Numbered from the stretch's first letter, positions 9,289 to 17,410 are shown. The stretch is DNA of 47,110 bases from Draconibacterium orientale (GCA_020718205.1 DYSN01000018.1:1-47110); one strand, 5' to 3'. Notes: a model not told the origin generated them from the letters alone. Translations and numbers: made by a program.

Positions 9289-10050
9289 ATGAAAAAACTA
9301 ATTGCATTATTAACTGTAGCCGGAATATTAAGCTTCGGATTGTTTAACGTTGCTTTTGCTCAGGACGGAGCAGGCTCATCTACTACCACTGAAAAAGTGG
9401 CTCCTGCTGTTGAAAAAGGTTTCCATCAGGTTTTAAAAGAAGAATTTATTAGTGGTGGTGCCGGTTTTATGGGTATCATCCTTTTAACTCTTGTGTTTGG
9501 TTTAGCCATTTCGATTGAAAGATTGATTTATCTGAACTTATCTACAACCAATACCAAAAAACTACTTAATAAAGTAGAGAGTGCATTACAAAATGGCGGA
9601 ATCGATGCTGCAAAAGATGTTTGCAAAGCAACGCCCGGTCCTGTTGCATCAATTTTCTGGGAAGGTTTAAACAAGTACAAAGAAGGTCTTGATGTTGTTG
9701 AAAAATCAATCGTTTCTTTGGGTGGCGTTTTAATGGGTCGTCTGGAAAAAGGTTTGAGCTGGGTATCATTGTTCATTGCACTCGCTCCTATGCTTGGTTT
9801 CATGGGTACTGTTGTGGGTATGATTGGTGCCTTCAAAGACATCGCCGCTGCTGGTAATATTTCTGCTACCATCGTTGCGCAAGGTATTCAGGTGGCTTTG
9901 TTAACAACCGTGTTCGGTTTGATTGTTGCTATCATCCTTCAGGTTTTCTACAACTATTTCTTAGCAAAAATCGACTCCATTGTTAATGATATGGAAGACA
10001 GCACAATTGATTTTATTGATATTTTAACCCATTATAAATCAGGCAAATAA
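9289..10050 (+). CDS. exbB: MotA/TolQ/ExbB family proton channel
   Basis: 253 residues. The N-terminus has a signal-peptide-like segment ending AFAQD (about residue 25), as often seen in Bacteroidota ExbB. A membrane helix is at about 63-83, and the conserved C-terminal channel core follows (LAPMLGFMGTVVGMIGAF and VALLTTVFGLIVAI). With ExbD it converts proton-motive force into work, usually energising TonB-dependent outer-membrane transport. It is first of four genes with short gaps (9, 17 and 12 nt); the array ends at the terminator at 11584. Confidence 0.95.
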   Translation: MKKLIALLTVAGILSFGLFNVAFAQDGAGSSTTTEKVAPAVEKGFHQVLKEEFISGGAGFMGIILLTLVFGLAISIERLIYLNLSTTNTKKLLNKVESALQNGGIDAAKDVCKATPGPVASIFWEGLNKYKEGLDVVEKSIVSLGGVLMGRLEKGLSWVSLFIALAPMLGFMGTVVGMIGAFKDIAAAGNISATIVAQGIQVALLTTVFGLIVAIILQVFYNYFLAKIDSIVNDMEDSTIDFIDILTHYKSGK

Positions 10051-10059
10051 TTATAAATC

Positions 10060-10494
10060 ATGGATAATACAATAAAGAAAGTATTTTACGTAGTCTCTAT
10101 TATCCTGATTGTACTAGCAACAGCCTATCAAATTGCGGTTCTATATCAGGGAGACAAAAATGTCTCGGACGGGGTACTAAACGGATTTTTCTATGTAGCA
10201 TATGCTTCATTTATAATATCTGTTGTGCTCGCTTTGATTTTCCCTGTCCTTCAATTGGCATCTGATCCAAAAGGTGCTATTAAAACTGTCATCATCATCG
10301 GTGGTGCTATTGTTCTTTGGTTCATTGTAAGGGCCTTTTCGAGCAACACTTTTACTCCGGAAGAGCTGGAGAAAATGGAAACTACTGCCAATACTGCGGC
10401 ATTGGTTGGTGCCGGGCTGGTCTACACATATATTGTTTTTGGTATTGCTCTGTTGCTCATTATTTACTCCAACATTACCAAACTTTTAAAATAA
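10060..10494 (+). CDS. Unknown four-helix membrane protein in the ExbB-ExbD operon
   Basis: 144 residues with four predicted membrane helices: about 7-28, 42-65, 75-92 and 112-140. A polar insert (SSNTFTPEELEKMET) lies between helices 3 and 4. No catalytic motif is recognised. It starts 9 nt after exbB and ends 17 nt before exbD, so it is co-expressed with the proton-channel components. Bacteroidota ExbB operons often carry such a small membrane protein between exbB and exbD, which suggests an accessory subunit or assembly factor (inference). Confidence 0.85.
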   Translation: MDNTIKKVFYVVSIILIVLATAYQIAVLYQGDKNVSDGVLNGFFYVAYASFIISVVLALIFPVLQLASDPKGAIKTVIIIGGAIVLWFIVRAFSSNTFTPEELEKMETTANTAALVGAGLVYTYIVFGIALLLIIYSNITKLLK

Positions 10495-10511
10495 CAATAA
10501 ACTAAAGAATC

Positions 10512-11087
10512 ATGGCAAGACAAACTACTGAAATAAATGCAAGCTCAATGGCCGACATTGCTTTCTTGCTCTTGATATTCTTCCTGGTGACAACAACAAT
10601 GGATATAACAACCGGTATCAACAGAAAATTGCCACCACCTCCAGATCCTTCTGCAAAACCACCGGATATTAATCAAAGAAATATTATGAATATTCTGGTT
10701 AGTAAATCGGATAGGCTCATGGTAAATGGAAGACCTATGGAAATTGGTGAACTGAAGGAAGAAGTGAAGGAATTCATGACACCCCATTTCCCCGATAACT
10801 CAACTTTTCCTGAAACCAAGGTTGAAGAAATAAATATGTTAGGCTCTATTCATACCAGTAAAGGTGTTATCTCCCTGAAAAACGACAGGGGAACATCCTA
10901 CGATATGTACATTCAGGTTCAGGATAAAATAGCTTTGGCTTTCACCGAACTTCGCAACGACCTGTCGAATAAACAATTTGGCAAACAGTACAAAGACCTC
11001 AACGAAGGACAGGCAAACGCCATCAACGAAGCCATTCCTGTACCGGTTTCTGAAGCCGAACCAGAAAATGTTGGAGAAAATAAATAA
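10512..11087 (+). CDS. exbD: Biopolymer transporter ExbD/TolR (first copy)
   Basis: 191 residues. A single N-terminal membrane helix (about 14-31) carries the functional Asp15 in SSMADIAFLLLIFFLV, the position that takes part in proton movement. A proline-rich linker (LPPPPDPSAKPPD) and a periplasmic ExbD domain follow. This copy has a longer periplasmic part and C-terminal tail than the second copy. Paired ExbD paralogues in one operon are usual in Bacteroidota and may form heteromeric complexes with ExbB. Confidence 0.94.
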   Translation: MARQTTEINASSMADIAFLLLIFFLVTTTMDITTGINRKLPPPPDPSAKPPDINQRNIMNILVSKSDRLMVNGRPMEIGELKEEVKEFMTPHFPDNSTFPETKVEEINMLGSIHTSKGVISLKNDRGTSYDMYIQVQDKIALAFTELRNDLSNKQFGKQYKDLNEGQANAINEAIPVPVSEAEPENVGENK

Positions 11088-11099
11088 GGAGGAATAGAT

Positions 11100-11564
11100 A
11101 TGTCAAGATTTAGAAAAGAAGGTAAAAAAGCGGTACCTGGTGTATCCACAGCTTCGCTACCCGATATTATTTTTATGCTTTTATTCTTCTTTATGGTGAC
11201 AACCGTAATGCGTGAAACTGAGTTACTTGTAAAAGTGAACCCTAGCTCTGCCAAAGAAGTGCAGAAATTGGAGAAGAAAAATTTAGTTAGTTTCATCTAT
11301 ATCGGTGAACCTACCCAAACTAAATTAGGAACCAATACCCGTATTCAACTTAACGACGCCTTTGGCACCGTTAACGATATCCCAAACTTTATTGCTCTCG
11401 AAAGAGAAGCCCGCGATGAAGTAGATAGAAAATTTCTAACAACTTCTCTTAAGGTTGATAAAGCTACCAAAATGGGTATTGTAACCGATATTAAGCAAGA
11501 ATTAAGAAAAGTTGGTGCTTTTAAAATCAATTATACCGTTTCCGAACAAAAAGACGAAAATTAA
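11100..11564 (+). CDS. exbD: Biopolymer transporter ExbD/TolR (second copy)
   Basis: 154 residues. One membrane helix with Asp22 in SLPDIIFMLLFFFMV, then a periplasmic domain ending VGAFKINYTVSEQ. The start is preceded by a good Shine-Dalgarno-like AAGGAGG at 11087-11093, unusual in this window. It is the last gene of the exbB-orf-exbD-exbD operon, and a strong terminator follows 20 nt after the stop. Confidence 0.94.
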   Translation: MSRFRKEGKKAVPGVSTASLPDIIFMLLFFFMVTTVMRETELLVKVNPSSAKEVQKLEKKNLVSFIYIGEPTQTKLGTNTRIQLNDAFGTVNDIPNFIALEREARDEVDRKFLTTSLKVDKATKMGIVTDIKQELRKVGAFKINYTVSEQKDEN

Positions 11565-11583
11565 AGCATCACATTATAATTTT

Positions 11584-11620
11584 AAAGCCGGTGATCAGAT
11601 AATGATAACCGGCTTTTTTT
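11584..11620 (+). terminator. Intrinsic terminator of the exb operon
   Basis: Stem AAAGCCGGT (11584-11592) with ACCGGCTTT (11608-11616), followed by a run of seven T starting at 11614. Confidence 0.85.
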
Positions 11621-11667
11621 AATCAATTCAATCCTTTTCAATCCTTTTCAATTTCGGAAAAAATTCC

Positions 11668-12003
11668 CTATTGCAATTTAAATACAAGCTTCACATGGTG
11701 TAAACCTACCATCGAATCATCAAAATTTTTAAGTTTCTTTCCATCCAATTGGGCAATAACTTTGTCCGATAATTTGGCACAACAGGTGTGATTGCTTTCT
11801 ACTACGCTCATAGTCCCGTCATCAGCAACCATTAAACTTACCCATACGGTTCCTTCAACCTTGTTTTCGCTGGCGAAAGCAGGATATTTAATGGTTTTAG
11901 AAATGGCAGAATTAAAAGTATTTGTTTTGGCACTTACTTTACCTGATCCGATTAAGAATCCCAAAAGTAGCGTGGTGGTGATTAAAATAATTCTTGTTTT
12001 CAT
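11668..12003 (-). CDS. Small secreted protein with a TonB C-terminal-like domain
   Basis: 111 residues from the ATG at 12003, where a signal peptide starts (MKTRIILITTTLLLGFLIG, cleavage near VSAKT). The mature part resembles a TonB C-terminal domain: IKYPAFASENKVEGTVWVSL followed by MVADDGTMSVVES. A full TonB would have a long Pro-rich linker and an uncleaved anchor, and both are missing. The in-frame ATG 12 codons upstream (12039) is less likely because it would precede the signal peptide with a charged extension. It converges on the exb operon. Possible periplasmic accessory of energy transduction; function unproven. Confidence 0.75.
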   Translation of the reverse strand: MKTRIILITTTLLLGFLIGSGKVSAKTNTFNSAISKTIKYPAFASENKVEGTVWVSLMVADDGTMSVVESNHTCCAKLSDKVIAQLDGKKLKNFDDSMVGLHHVKLVFKLQ

Positions 12004-12262
12004 GGTTTCATGTTTTTGGTGTCTTATACCTTGCATCATGAATTTCGTGCCAAAAATTATAAAGTGTTGAATCTGCGGATATTAATGAAATTTTATTCAG
12101 ATTGGGCGGCCAAAGATGTAACAAATCTGTACGATAAAATGAACGATTGCGGACATTTTTTATGCTATTTAATGTTATTATATCATTTAATATCAAGAAG
12201 ATAGGGCTGTGTAAATGTTAAAATAGTTTTAACATTTGTTTTAAAAAAACTAAATGGAATAA

Positions 12263-13204
12263 TTATTCAGATGCGATATCTCGTTGCCGGCTTCTTTTAG
12301 CCATAAGCCTGAATCCAGCCAATCCCACTATAACCAACACAAGGCTCAGCATTACCAGTAAAGGGCTACTTTCGTGTGTAGGAACAATTTGCCCGTCGGA
12401 CTGATAGATAGGCACTTTAGTGATAAATACCCAGGTTAACGCAAATGCATTGTTAAAGAAATGAGCAATAATGGACACCCAAAGATTTTGAGAAAAATAA
12501 AAGAAATAGCCTAAAATAGCCCCCAGAAATAAGCGCGCAAAAAATCCGAAAAACTGAAAATGAATGAAACTAAAAACAAAAGCTGCCATCCAAATTCCCA
12601 CATGTGCATTTTTAAAAACCTTGATAAAGACAGGCTGAAGAACGCCGCGCATGAGTAATTCTTCCCCCAAAGCGGCCAATACCCCAATCATGAGCAGATT
12701 TATCAAATAATCGCTCCAGTTTCCCATTTCCAGAAATATATTGGTCACCTGAGCTGCCTTCAACTCCGATTCCCTCATCCGGTTTTCAATGCCGGAGAGA
12801 AATGATGGAAAACCAATATGGTTGTTTTGCAGGATAAGCCACTCGTTAAAAGGATTGGAAACCAAGATAATTACCAGGCCAAGAATCAATATAATTGGGC
12901 CGGGAAACCTTTGCAGTTGGAAAAACTCCCGAATGTTGCGGGTTGAAAAAAATCCAAAAGCCAGGGCTGGAAGGACAAAAAAGGCCATCTGAGAAACCAT
13001 TTGAAAGTATTTCATCAGATTAATCTGACCGGGTGTTTCTAAAAGTGCCATTTTTTCGATGGCTTCAAATACAGGACCTTCTACAAACGGAATGACAAAA
13101 AGAATCCCTAATAAACTTGTAATCAATCCTATACCTAAAATCAACAGAACCAGAGCCAGCAGGCGTCTGCCTTCTTTTATATCCTTTAACAATTGTAAAT
13201 CCAC
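12263..13204 (-). CDS. CPBP family intramembrane glutamic endopeptidase
   Basis: A polytopic membrane protein with about eight helices. It has the three CPBP (Abi/Rce1-like) motifs: GEELLMRGVLQPVF (Glu-Glu and Arg), FSFIHFQFFGFFARLFLG (His) and SIIAHFFNNAF (His/Asn). Family members are membrane proteases, known for CAAX processing in eukaryotes and for varied, often unclear, roles in bacteria. I place the start at GTG 13204 (MDLQLLKDIKEGRR) because an exact -7 box lies at 13215-13222. The longer frame from ATG 13240 would start upstream of that promoter. The gene is divergent from dusB. Confidence 0.88.
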   Translation of the reverse strand: MDLQLLKDIKEGRRLLALVLLILGIGLITSLLGILFVIPFVEGPVFEAIEKMALLETPGQINLMKYFQMVSQMAFFVLPALAFGFFSTRNIREFFQLQRFPGPIILILGLVIILVSNPFNEWLILQNNHIGFPSFLSGIENRMRESELKAAQVTNIFLEMGNWSDYLINLLMIGVLAALGEELLMRGVLQPVFIKVFKNAHVGIWMAAFVFSFIHFQFFGFFARLFLGAILGYFFYFSQNLWVSIIAHFFNNAFALTWVFITKVPIYQSDGQIVPTHESSPLLVMLSLVLVIVGLAGFRLMAKRSRQRDIASE

Positions 13205-13214
13205 AGTTTTTGGG

Positions 13215-13222
13215 CAAATATA
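13215..13222 (-). promoter_or_regulatory. -7 box for the CPBP protease
   Basis: TATATTTG on the minus strand, 10 nt before GTG 13204. A one-mismatch second box (TATATTTA) lies at 13241-13248. It overlaps the divergent dusB promoter region. Confidence 0.45.
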
Positions 13223-13223
13223 A

Positions 13224-13231
13224 TAATTTTG
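13224..13231 (+). promoter_or_regulatory. -7 box for dusB
   Basis: TAATTTTG matches TAnnTTTG exactly and ends 24 nt before the TTG start at 13256. It is only 1 bp from the -7 box of the divergent CPBP gene, so the two promoters interleave. Confidence 0.45.
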
Positions 13232-13255
13232 CACCCTCATTAAATATAGTTCAAC

Positions 13256-14248
13256 TTGAAGATAGGCAATATTAATTTTAGCGGATTTCCTTTGGCCTTA
13301 GCTCCCATGGAAGATGTAACAGACCCCCCATTCAGAGCCTTATGCAAAAAAATGGGTGCAGATATCATGTATACCGAGTTTATTTCGTCCGAAGGTCTGA
13401 TTCGTGATGCTCAAAAAAGTATTGAGAAATTGGATATGGACCCCGAAGAACGACCCATAGGAATACAGATTTTTGGTCATAGCGAAGAGTCTATGGTTCA
13501 GGCTGCAGAGATTGCCACCTTAGCCAAGCCCGATCTCATCGACATTAATTTCGGGTGTCCGGTGAAAAAGGTAGTGACCAAATGTGCCGGAGCAGGCGCA
13601 CTTCAAGACATACCCAACCTTCTTCGAATTACCTCGGCGGTGGTTAAAGCTACCCATCTGCCAGTTACAGTCAAAACTCGTTTGGGCTGGGACGATGATA
13701 AAAAAATCATAGTGGAACTTGCCGAAATGCTACAGGATGTGGGTATTCAGGCGCTTACCGTTCATGGTCGAACACGCTCTCAGCTCTACAAGGGCGAAGC
13801 CGACTGGACTCTCATAGGCCGCATTAAGGAAAATCCGCGGATGTATATCCCTATTATTGGAAACGGCGACATCACTTCGGGAGAGAAAGCTCTGGAAGCA
13901 AAAAACAGATATGGGGTCGATGCCATTATGATAGGAAGGGCAAGCATCGGAAATCCCTGGATTTTTAGGGAAATAAAGCAATATTTTTCCGGAAACACCG
14001 CCCCGCTTGTAATAGATGCGGGCGAAAGAGTGGATATTTGCAGGGAACATTTGGAAAGGTCGGTGGAATGGAAAGGAATACCCCGCAGCATGAACGAGAT
14101 GCGGAAACATTATAGCAGTTATTTCAAAGGATTTCAGAATTTCAAGGAGTTTAAAATCCGACTCATGGATTGTCATCACCCGGATGAAATATACCAGTTG
14201 CTCGAAGAAGTTCGCGAGTACTATCTGGACTTCAAATTTCAGGAATAA
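13256..14248 (+). CDS. dusB: tRNA-dihydrouridine synthase
   Basis: 330 residues. Reduces specific uridines in tRNA to dihydrouridine using FMN and NAD(P)H. The start codon is TTG: the protein MKIGNINFSGFPLALAPMEDVTDPPFR aligns with the usual family N-terminus from its first residue, and no ATG or GTG fits. The catalytic cysteine is in INFGCPVKKVV, with KCAGAGAL following. FMN-binding elements include VKTRLGWD, VHGRTRSQ, IIGNGDI and MIGRASIGNPW. It ends 5 nt before a hairpin shared with the convergent groES. Confidence 0.95.
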   Translation: MKIGNINFSGFPLALAPMEDVTDPPFRALCKKMGADIMYTEFISSEGLIRDAQKSIEKLDMDPEERPIGIQIFGHSEESMVQAAEIATLAKPDLIDINFGCPVKKVVTKCAGAGALQDIPNLLRITSAVVKATHLPVTVKTRLGWDDDKKIIVELAEMLQDVGIQALTVHGRTRSQLYKGEADWTLIGRIKENPRMYIPIIGNGDITSGEKALEAKNRYGVDAIMIGRASIGNPWIFREIKQYFSGNTAPLVIDAGERVDICREHLERSVEWKGIPRSMNEMRKHYSSYFKGFQNFKEFKIRLMDCHHPDEIYQLLEEVREYYLDFKFQE

Positions 14249-14275
14249 AAAAAACCGCAGCGTGTTTCTGCGGTT
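14248..14275 (-). terminator. Terminator of groES, between convergent genes
   Basis: AACCGCAG (14253-14260) pairs with CTGCGGTT (14268-14275) around a 7-nt loop. On the minus strand the stem is followed by eight T, so it is strongest for groES. On the plus strand the T-run is weak (GATTTT) but it may also end dusB transcripts. Confidence 0.75.
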
Positions 14276-14296
14276 GATTTTGGGCATGATTGATTC

Positions 14297-14584
14297 TTAA
14301 ATCTCTTCTGTTTCCACTATTTTAGCCAAAATATCGCCATAGGCGATAAAAAGATATTTTTTGCCGTCAAATTCCACTTCATTTCCTGCAAATTTTTTGT
14401 AGAAAACCACATCGCCAGCTGCAATACCGGGATTTTCAACATTTCCAACAGCCACTACGGTAGCGTGAAGGGGTTGTTCTTTCATCGAATCGGGAATTAT
14501 GATTCCGGAGGCGGTTTTTTGTTCTTTCTTATCGGCTGACAAGTCTAAAATCACATTGTCGTTTAAGGGTTGTAACTCTTTCAT
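14297..14584 (-). CDS. Co-chaperonin GroES family protein, no adjacent groEL
   Basis: 95 residues covering the whole Cpn10 fold: LQPLNDNVIL, then the mobile-loop region KEQKTASGIIIPDS, then HATVVAVGN, AAGDVVFYKKFAG and a YLFIAYGDILAKI end. GroES caps the GroEL folding chamber. groEL normally lies directly downstream of groES, but here the next element is a terminator and then dusB on the other strand, so this is an orphan copy. It may be a second, specialised co-chaperonin alongside a canonical groES-groEL pair elsewhere. Confidence 0.9.
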   Translation of the reverse strand: MKELQPLNDNVILDLSADKKEQKTASGIIIPDSMKEQPLHATVVAVGNVENPGIAAGDVVFYKKFAGNEVEFDGKKYLFIAYGDILAKIVETEEI

Positions 14585-14628
14585 GATATTTCGTTTTTAT
14601 AATTTTTATCTAAATAATATTTGACTAA

Positions 14629-15207
14629 TTATTGAATTCCTAATAGGCTGTTAATCTTTACTTTATCGAACCCAATGATCATTTGGCCATTGATATCGGT
14701 TTGCGGAACGCCCTGCTGACCACTGCGTTTTACCATGTCTTCGGCTGCTTTGGTATCTTTCGATACATCTACATCTTTGTATTTGATTCCATGATGATCG
14801 AGGTGCTTTTTGAGTGTGGTACACCAGGAACAGGTTGGTGTGGAATATACAGTCACCCTTTTTTGGGGTTTATCTTCGCCTGCTATGCTTGCCACAAAAT
14901 AATCCTGCTCAAAAATTCGGTCATAAAAACTGACATCATTACAGCCTTTATAACTATTCACCATTTTACCCTTCTGAAAACTTAGTAAAACAGGCACTGT
15001 TTTGATACCATATTCCTCATGAATATCCCTCACCTGACTCACATCGGCTACCATAAAAACCACATCGTTTTTTGCTGTCTTAGCTGCATTGGCCAACGCA
15101 CATTCGCTGGCTTCGCTGCCCTGTTTATAAAGCAACATATAGGCCTCGGGTGACTGGCCAAGCTGCTTTTGTAAATCTGAAAAAGAATCTATCTGTAATA
15201 ATTTCAT
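14629..15207 (-). CDS. Thioredoxin-like/glutaredoxin fusion protein
   Basis: 192 residues from the ATG at 15207 (MKLLQIDSF); the longer frame to 15288 adds 27 residues of poor character. Residues 1-105 look like a thioredoxin fold (VVFMVADVSQ, TVPVLLSFQKGK with the cis-Pro) but the CxxC site is replaced by EASECALA, with a single Cys. Residues 117-192 are a glutaredoxin with active site CSWC (Cys126/Cys129) and GVPQTDINGQMIIGFD. The active part is therefore the glutaredoxin, and the first domain may bind a partner. It lies 44 bp upstream of the orphan groES on the same strand, suggesting co-expression in protein folding or redox stress. Confidence 0.85.
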   Translation of the reverse strand: MKLLQIDSFSDLQKQLGQSPEAYMLLYKQGSEASECALANAAKTAKNDVVFMVADVSQVRDIHEEYGIKTVPVLLSFQKGKMVNSYKGCNDVSFYDRIFEQDYFVASIAGEDKPQKRVTVYSTPTCSWCTTLKKHLDHHGIKYKDVDVSKDTKAAEDMVKRSGQQGVPQTDINGQMIIGFDKVKINSLLGIQ

Positions 15208-15389
15208 AGTTTTATTTTTGCACGATTCAGTATCAGAAAACCTATTATTGCTCATGACTTTAAAAATTGAGCGAATTCTGATCTGCAATCAATTATTTAT
15301 CGGCAAAATTCCGTTTCAATCATTATGCCAGTTGTGAAAAACTGAAATTATGACAGGTATTTTCATTCCGCGTTGCACAAAAAATTGGA

Positions 15390-16025
15390 TTATACAGCTA
15401 CCTGATGGATTCCTTTTGAGTAATCCTGGTCGATGAAATTGATAATTCGGTGGTAATCGTTGGCATTGTTTACAAAATCGGCATAATTGGTATCGATAAT
15501 CAGCACCCTCAAATTGGGTTGTTGCCGAATGAAATCGAGATATCCTGATTGAATTTTCTCCAGATAATCGTTTTCAATATTTTGTTCGTAATCCCTTCCC
15601 CTTTTTTTAATATTGCTTTGAAGCCTATCCACCGAAAGATACAAATACACCAGCAAATCGGGCTTGGGGAGCGAAGCGTTTATAATATGAAAGAGCTTGG
15701 AATAGAGCAGGAAAACATCGTCCTGAAGCGTTTTCTGTGCAAAAATGAGTGATTTATTGATGAAATAATCCGAAACCGTAAAATTTTTGAACAAATCCTG
15801 ACGTGTTAGCTGGTCTGTAAGTTGCTGAAAGCGCTCGGCCAGAAATGAAAGTTCCAGCGGGAAGGCATATTTGGCAGGCTCCTGATAGAATTTGGGGAGA
15901 AAAGGATTGTCAGCAAATCCCTCCAAAATGAGCTTGGCGTTAAAATCGCTGGATATTTTTGTGGCCAGCGATGTTTTTCCTGCTCCTATATTTCCTTCTA
16001 TCGCAATAAAATTATATCTGTTCAT
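15390..16025 (-). CDS. Deoxynucleoside kinase
   Basis: 211 residues of the dNK/dAK-dGK family, which phosphorylates deoxynucleosides in nucleotide salvage. P-loop GNIGAGKTS is at residues 11-19. The substrate region is ELSFLAERFQQL, the DRY-like segment is FTVSDYFINKSLIFA, and VYLYLSVDRLQSNIKKRGR carries the lid arginines. The substrate (purine or pyrimidine) cannot be decided by eye. The start overlaps the end of folK by 14 nt, so the two are co-translated. Confidence 0.92.
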   Translation of the reverse strand: MNRYNFIAIEGNIGAGKTSLATKISSDFNAKLILEGFADNPFLPKFYQEPAKYAFPLELSFLAERFQQLTDQLTRQDLFKNFTVSDYFINKSLIFAQKTLQDDVFLLYSKLFHIINASLPKPDLLVYLYLSVDRLQSNIKKRGRDYEQNIENDYLEKIQSGYLDFIRQQPNLRVLIIDTNYADFVNNANDYHRIINFIDQDYSKGIHQVAV

Positions 16026-16515
16026 GAATTAAAGTTACCTGTGAAACATCGGTACATTGTTTTAATATCTCTGTAATGGTTTGATTGTTAATGGGGTGCA
16101 GAAATTCCGGAATAATATCGGCTAAAGGATACAAAGCAAATTTACGCTCCCCCAAACGCGGATGCGGAATTGTTAGATTCTCATTATTCACGATTTCGGA
16201 ATCATAGAAAATAAGGTCTATGTCAATGACTCTATCCTCATAGCTCTCATGGGTAGATTTGCTGCTACGACCCATATCCTGTTCTATTTTTTGGCTGATT
16301 TGCAGACATTCCCGGGAAGAAAGGGAAGTTTCGACACTTAAGGCCATATTTAAAAAATCTTCCGATTGAAATCCCCAGGATTGGGTGCTATAGACCCCCG
16401 AAACAGCCTTTACATGACCCAATTTAATGCTAATAAAGGAGATGGCTGACCGTAAATGCACAATCCGGTCGGGCATGTTGGTTCCCAAAAGCAATATGAG
16501 TGAAGCTGTTTTCAT
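16012..16515 (-). CDS. folK: 2-amino-4-hydroxy-6-hydroxymethyldihydropteridine diphosphokinase
   Basis: 167 residues, normal length. Transfers pyrophosphate from ATP to the pterin precursor of folate. Signatures are LLLGTNMPDRIVHLRSAI at the N-terminus, VYSTQSWGFQSEDFLNMALSVET, the RVIDIDLIFYD ATP/Mg motif and HPRLGERKFALYPLADI. It is the first gene of a two-gene unit with the deoxynucleoside kinase. A -7 box lies immediately upstream. Confidence 0.96.
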   Translation of the reverse strand: MKTASLILLLGTNMPDRIVHLRSAISFISIKLGHVKAVSGVYSTQSWGFQSEDFLNMALSVETSLSSRECLQISQKIEQDMGRSSKSTHESYEDRVIDIDLIFYDSEIVNNENLTIPHPRLGERKFALYPLADIIPEFLHPINNQTITEILKQCTDVSQVTLIHEQI

Positions 16516-16522
16516 TGAACTA

Positions 16523-16530
16523 CAAAGGTA
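16523..16530 (-). promoter_or_regulatory. -7 box for folK
   Basis: TACCTTTG on the minus strand, exact TAnnTTTG match, 7 nt upstream of the ATG at 16515. The predicted transcript has a leader of only a few bases. Confidence 0.45.
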
Positions 16531-16621
16531 AAATTTCGATGGAACAGAGATGCAGTATTTATGATAAACTAATAAAAAAGCCCATGCGAGTTACCAACAA
16601 TTCACGACCGCTTTATTTTAC

Positions 16622-17263
16622 TTATCGATTTCGGAAATCTGTGTTTTGTTGAGCCAAAACAATGCGGAAAGCATAGAGTTTTTTAAGGATGCTCTCTATT
16701 TTCTTGTCATACTGCACATCGCTGGCCCACTTTCCTTTGAGCGCATAAATGGTTGGAGCAGAACCCCTTTTCACGAATTTCATACGGCCATCAACCACTG
16801 GTTTTACAATAGATTGGGTGGTGGCATAGGCTTTCAAATGTTGAATATGAGCACGAACTCCAGTTCTGACATCGGGAAAAAACTCCCCCTGTCTGTAGGC
16901 ATTTACTGCCCCAAGACCACAAAAATTATTTTGATATTTCTTAACGCTGCCCTTAAAATTCAAATATCCGGTTTCAAGAATCATCTGACAAAAGGCAATG
17001 TCGTAGTTCACCCCTTCGTCGGTGCTCTCTTCCACATAAACCAATGCCAGCTCATTGGCATAGGCCTCGTCGATGAGAGGATTGTAGTGTATGAGCATGG
17101 CAGCCAACTCCTGAGGCGTGCTCTTCCCCTGATCCATAATGTATACCGAATAATTATTAGACAAACAAATCCTGACTGGCTTCGGTTCAAAAGGAGTACT
17201 CGCCAGGTTTTGGTTAAGTGGTAAGAACCAGTAAGTGATCAATATAATCCAGTGTAACTTCAT
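16622..17263 (-). CDS. Secreted glucosaminidase-domain protein (peptidoglycan hydrolase)
   Basis: 213 residues from the ATG at 17263 (MKLHWIILITYWFL), which begins a hydrophobic signal segment. The longer frame from 17296 adds 11 residues and is less likely. The domain matches the FlgJ/LytD-type N-acetylglucosaminidase family: the catalytic Glu lies in DIAFCQMILETGYLNF, followed by KYQNNFCGLGAV, VRAHIQHLKAYA and GKWASDVQYDKKIESILKKLY. It probably cuts the glycan backbone in the periplasm during growth or division. Two cysteines (CQMIL and FCGLG) could form a disulfide. Confidence 0.88.
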   Translation of the reverse strand: MKLHWIILITYWFLPLNQNLASTPFEPKPVRICLSNNYSVYIMDQGKSTPQELAAMLIHYNPLIDEAYANELALVYVEESTDEGVNYDIAFCQMILETGYLNFKGSVKKYQNNFCGLGAVNAYRQGEFFPDVRTGVRAHIQHLKAYATTQSIVKPVVDGRMKFVKRGSAPTIYALKGKWASDVQYDKKIESILKKLYAFRIVLAQQNTDFRNR

Positions 17264-17410
17264 AACAACTATCTGCGTCAAACAAATATCATTCAAAAAA
17301 ATAGAAATCCGGTTTAACTCAAACTTTTTCTTTCCACAAGGAATTGTTAAAAGCTTACCGATAACTTTTTAAATTCATGTATATTCGCATAGTTATAAAA
17401 CATTAGAAAA

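Noticed and set aside
11627..11652. Short tandem repeat of a 10-bp unit (CAATCCTTTT twice)
   Set aside because: Only two copies directly after a terminator, with no link to a gene; most likely slippage.
13730..14287. 185-codon ORF antisense to dusB
   Set aside because: Lies inside a strongly conserved plus-strand gene and runs through the terminator hairpin.
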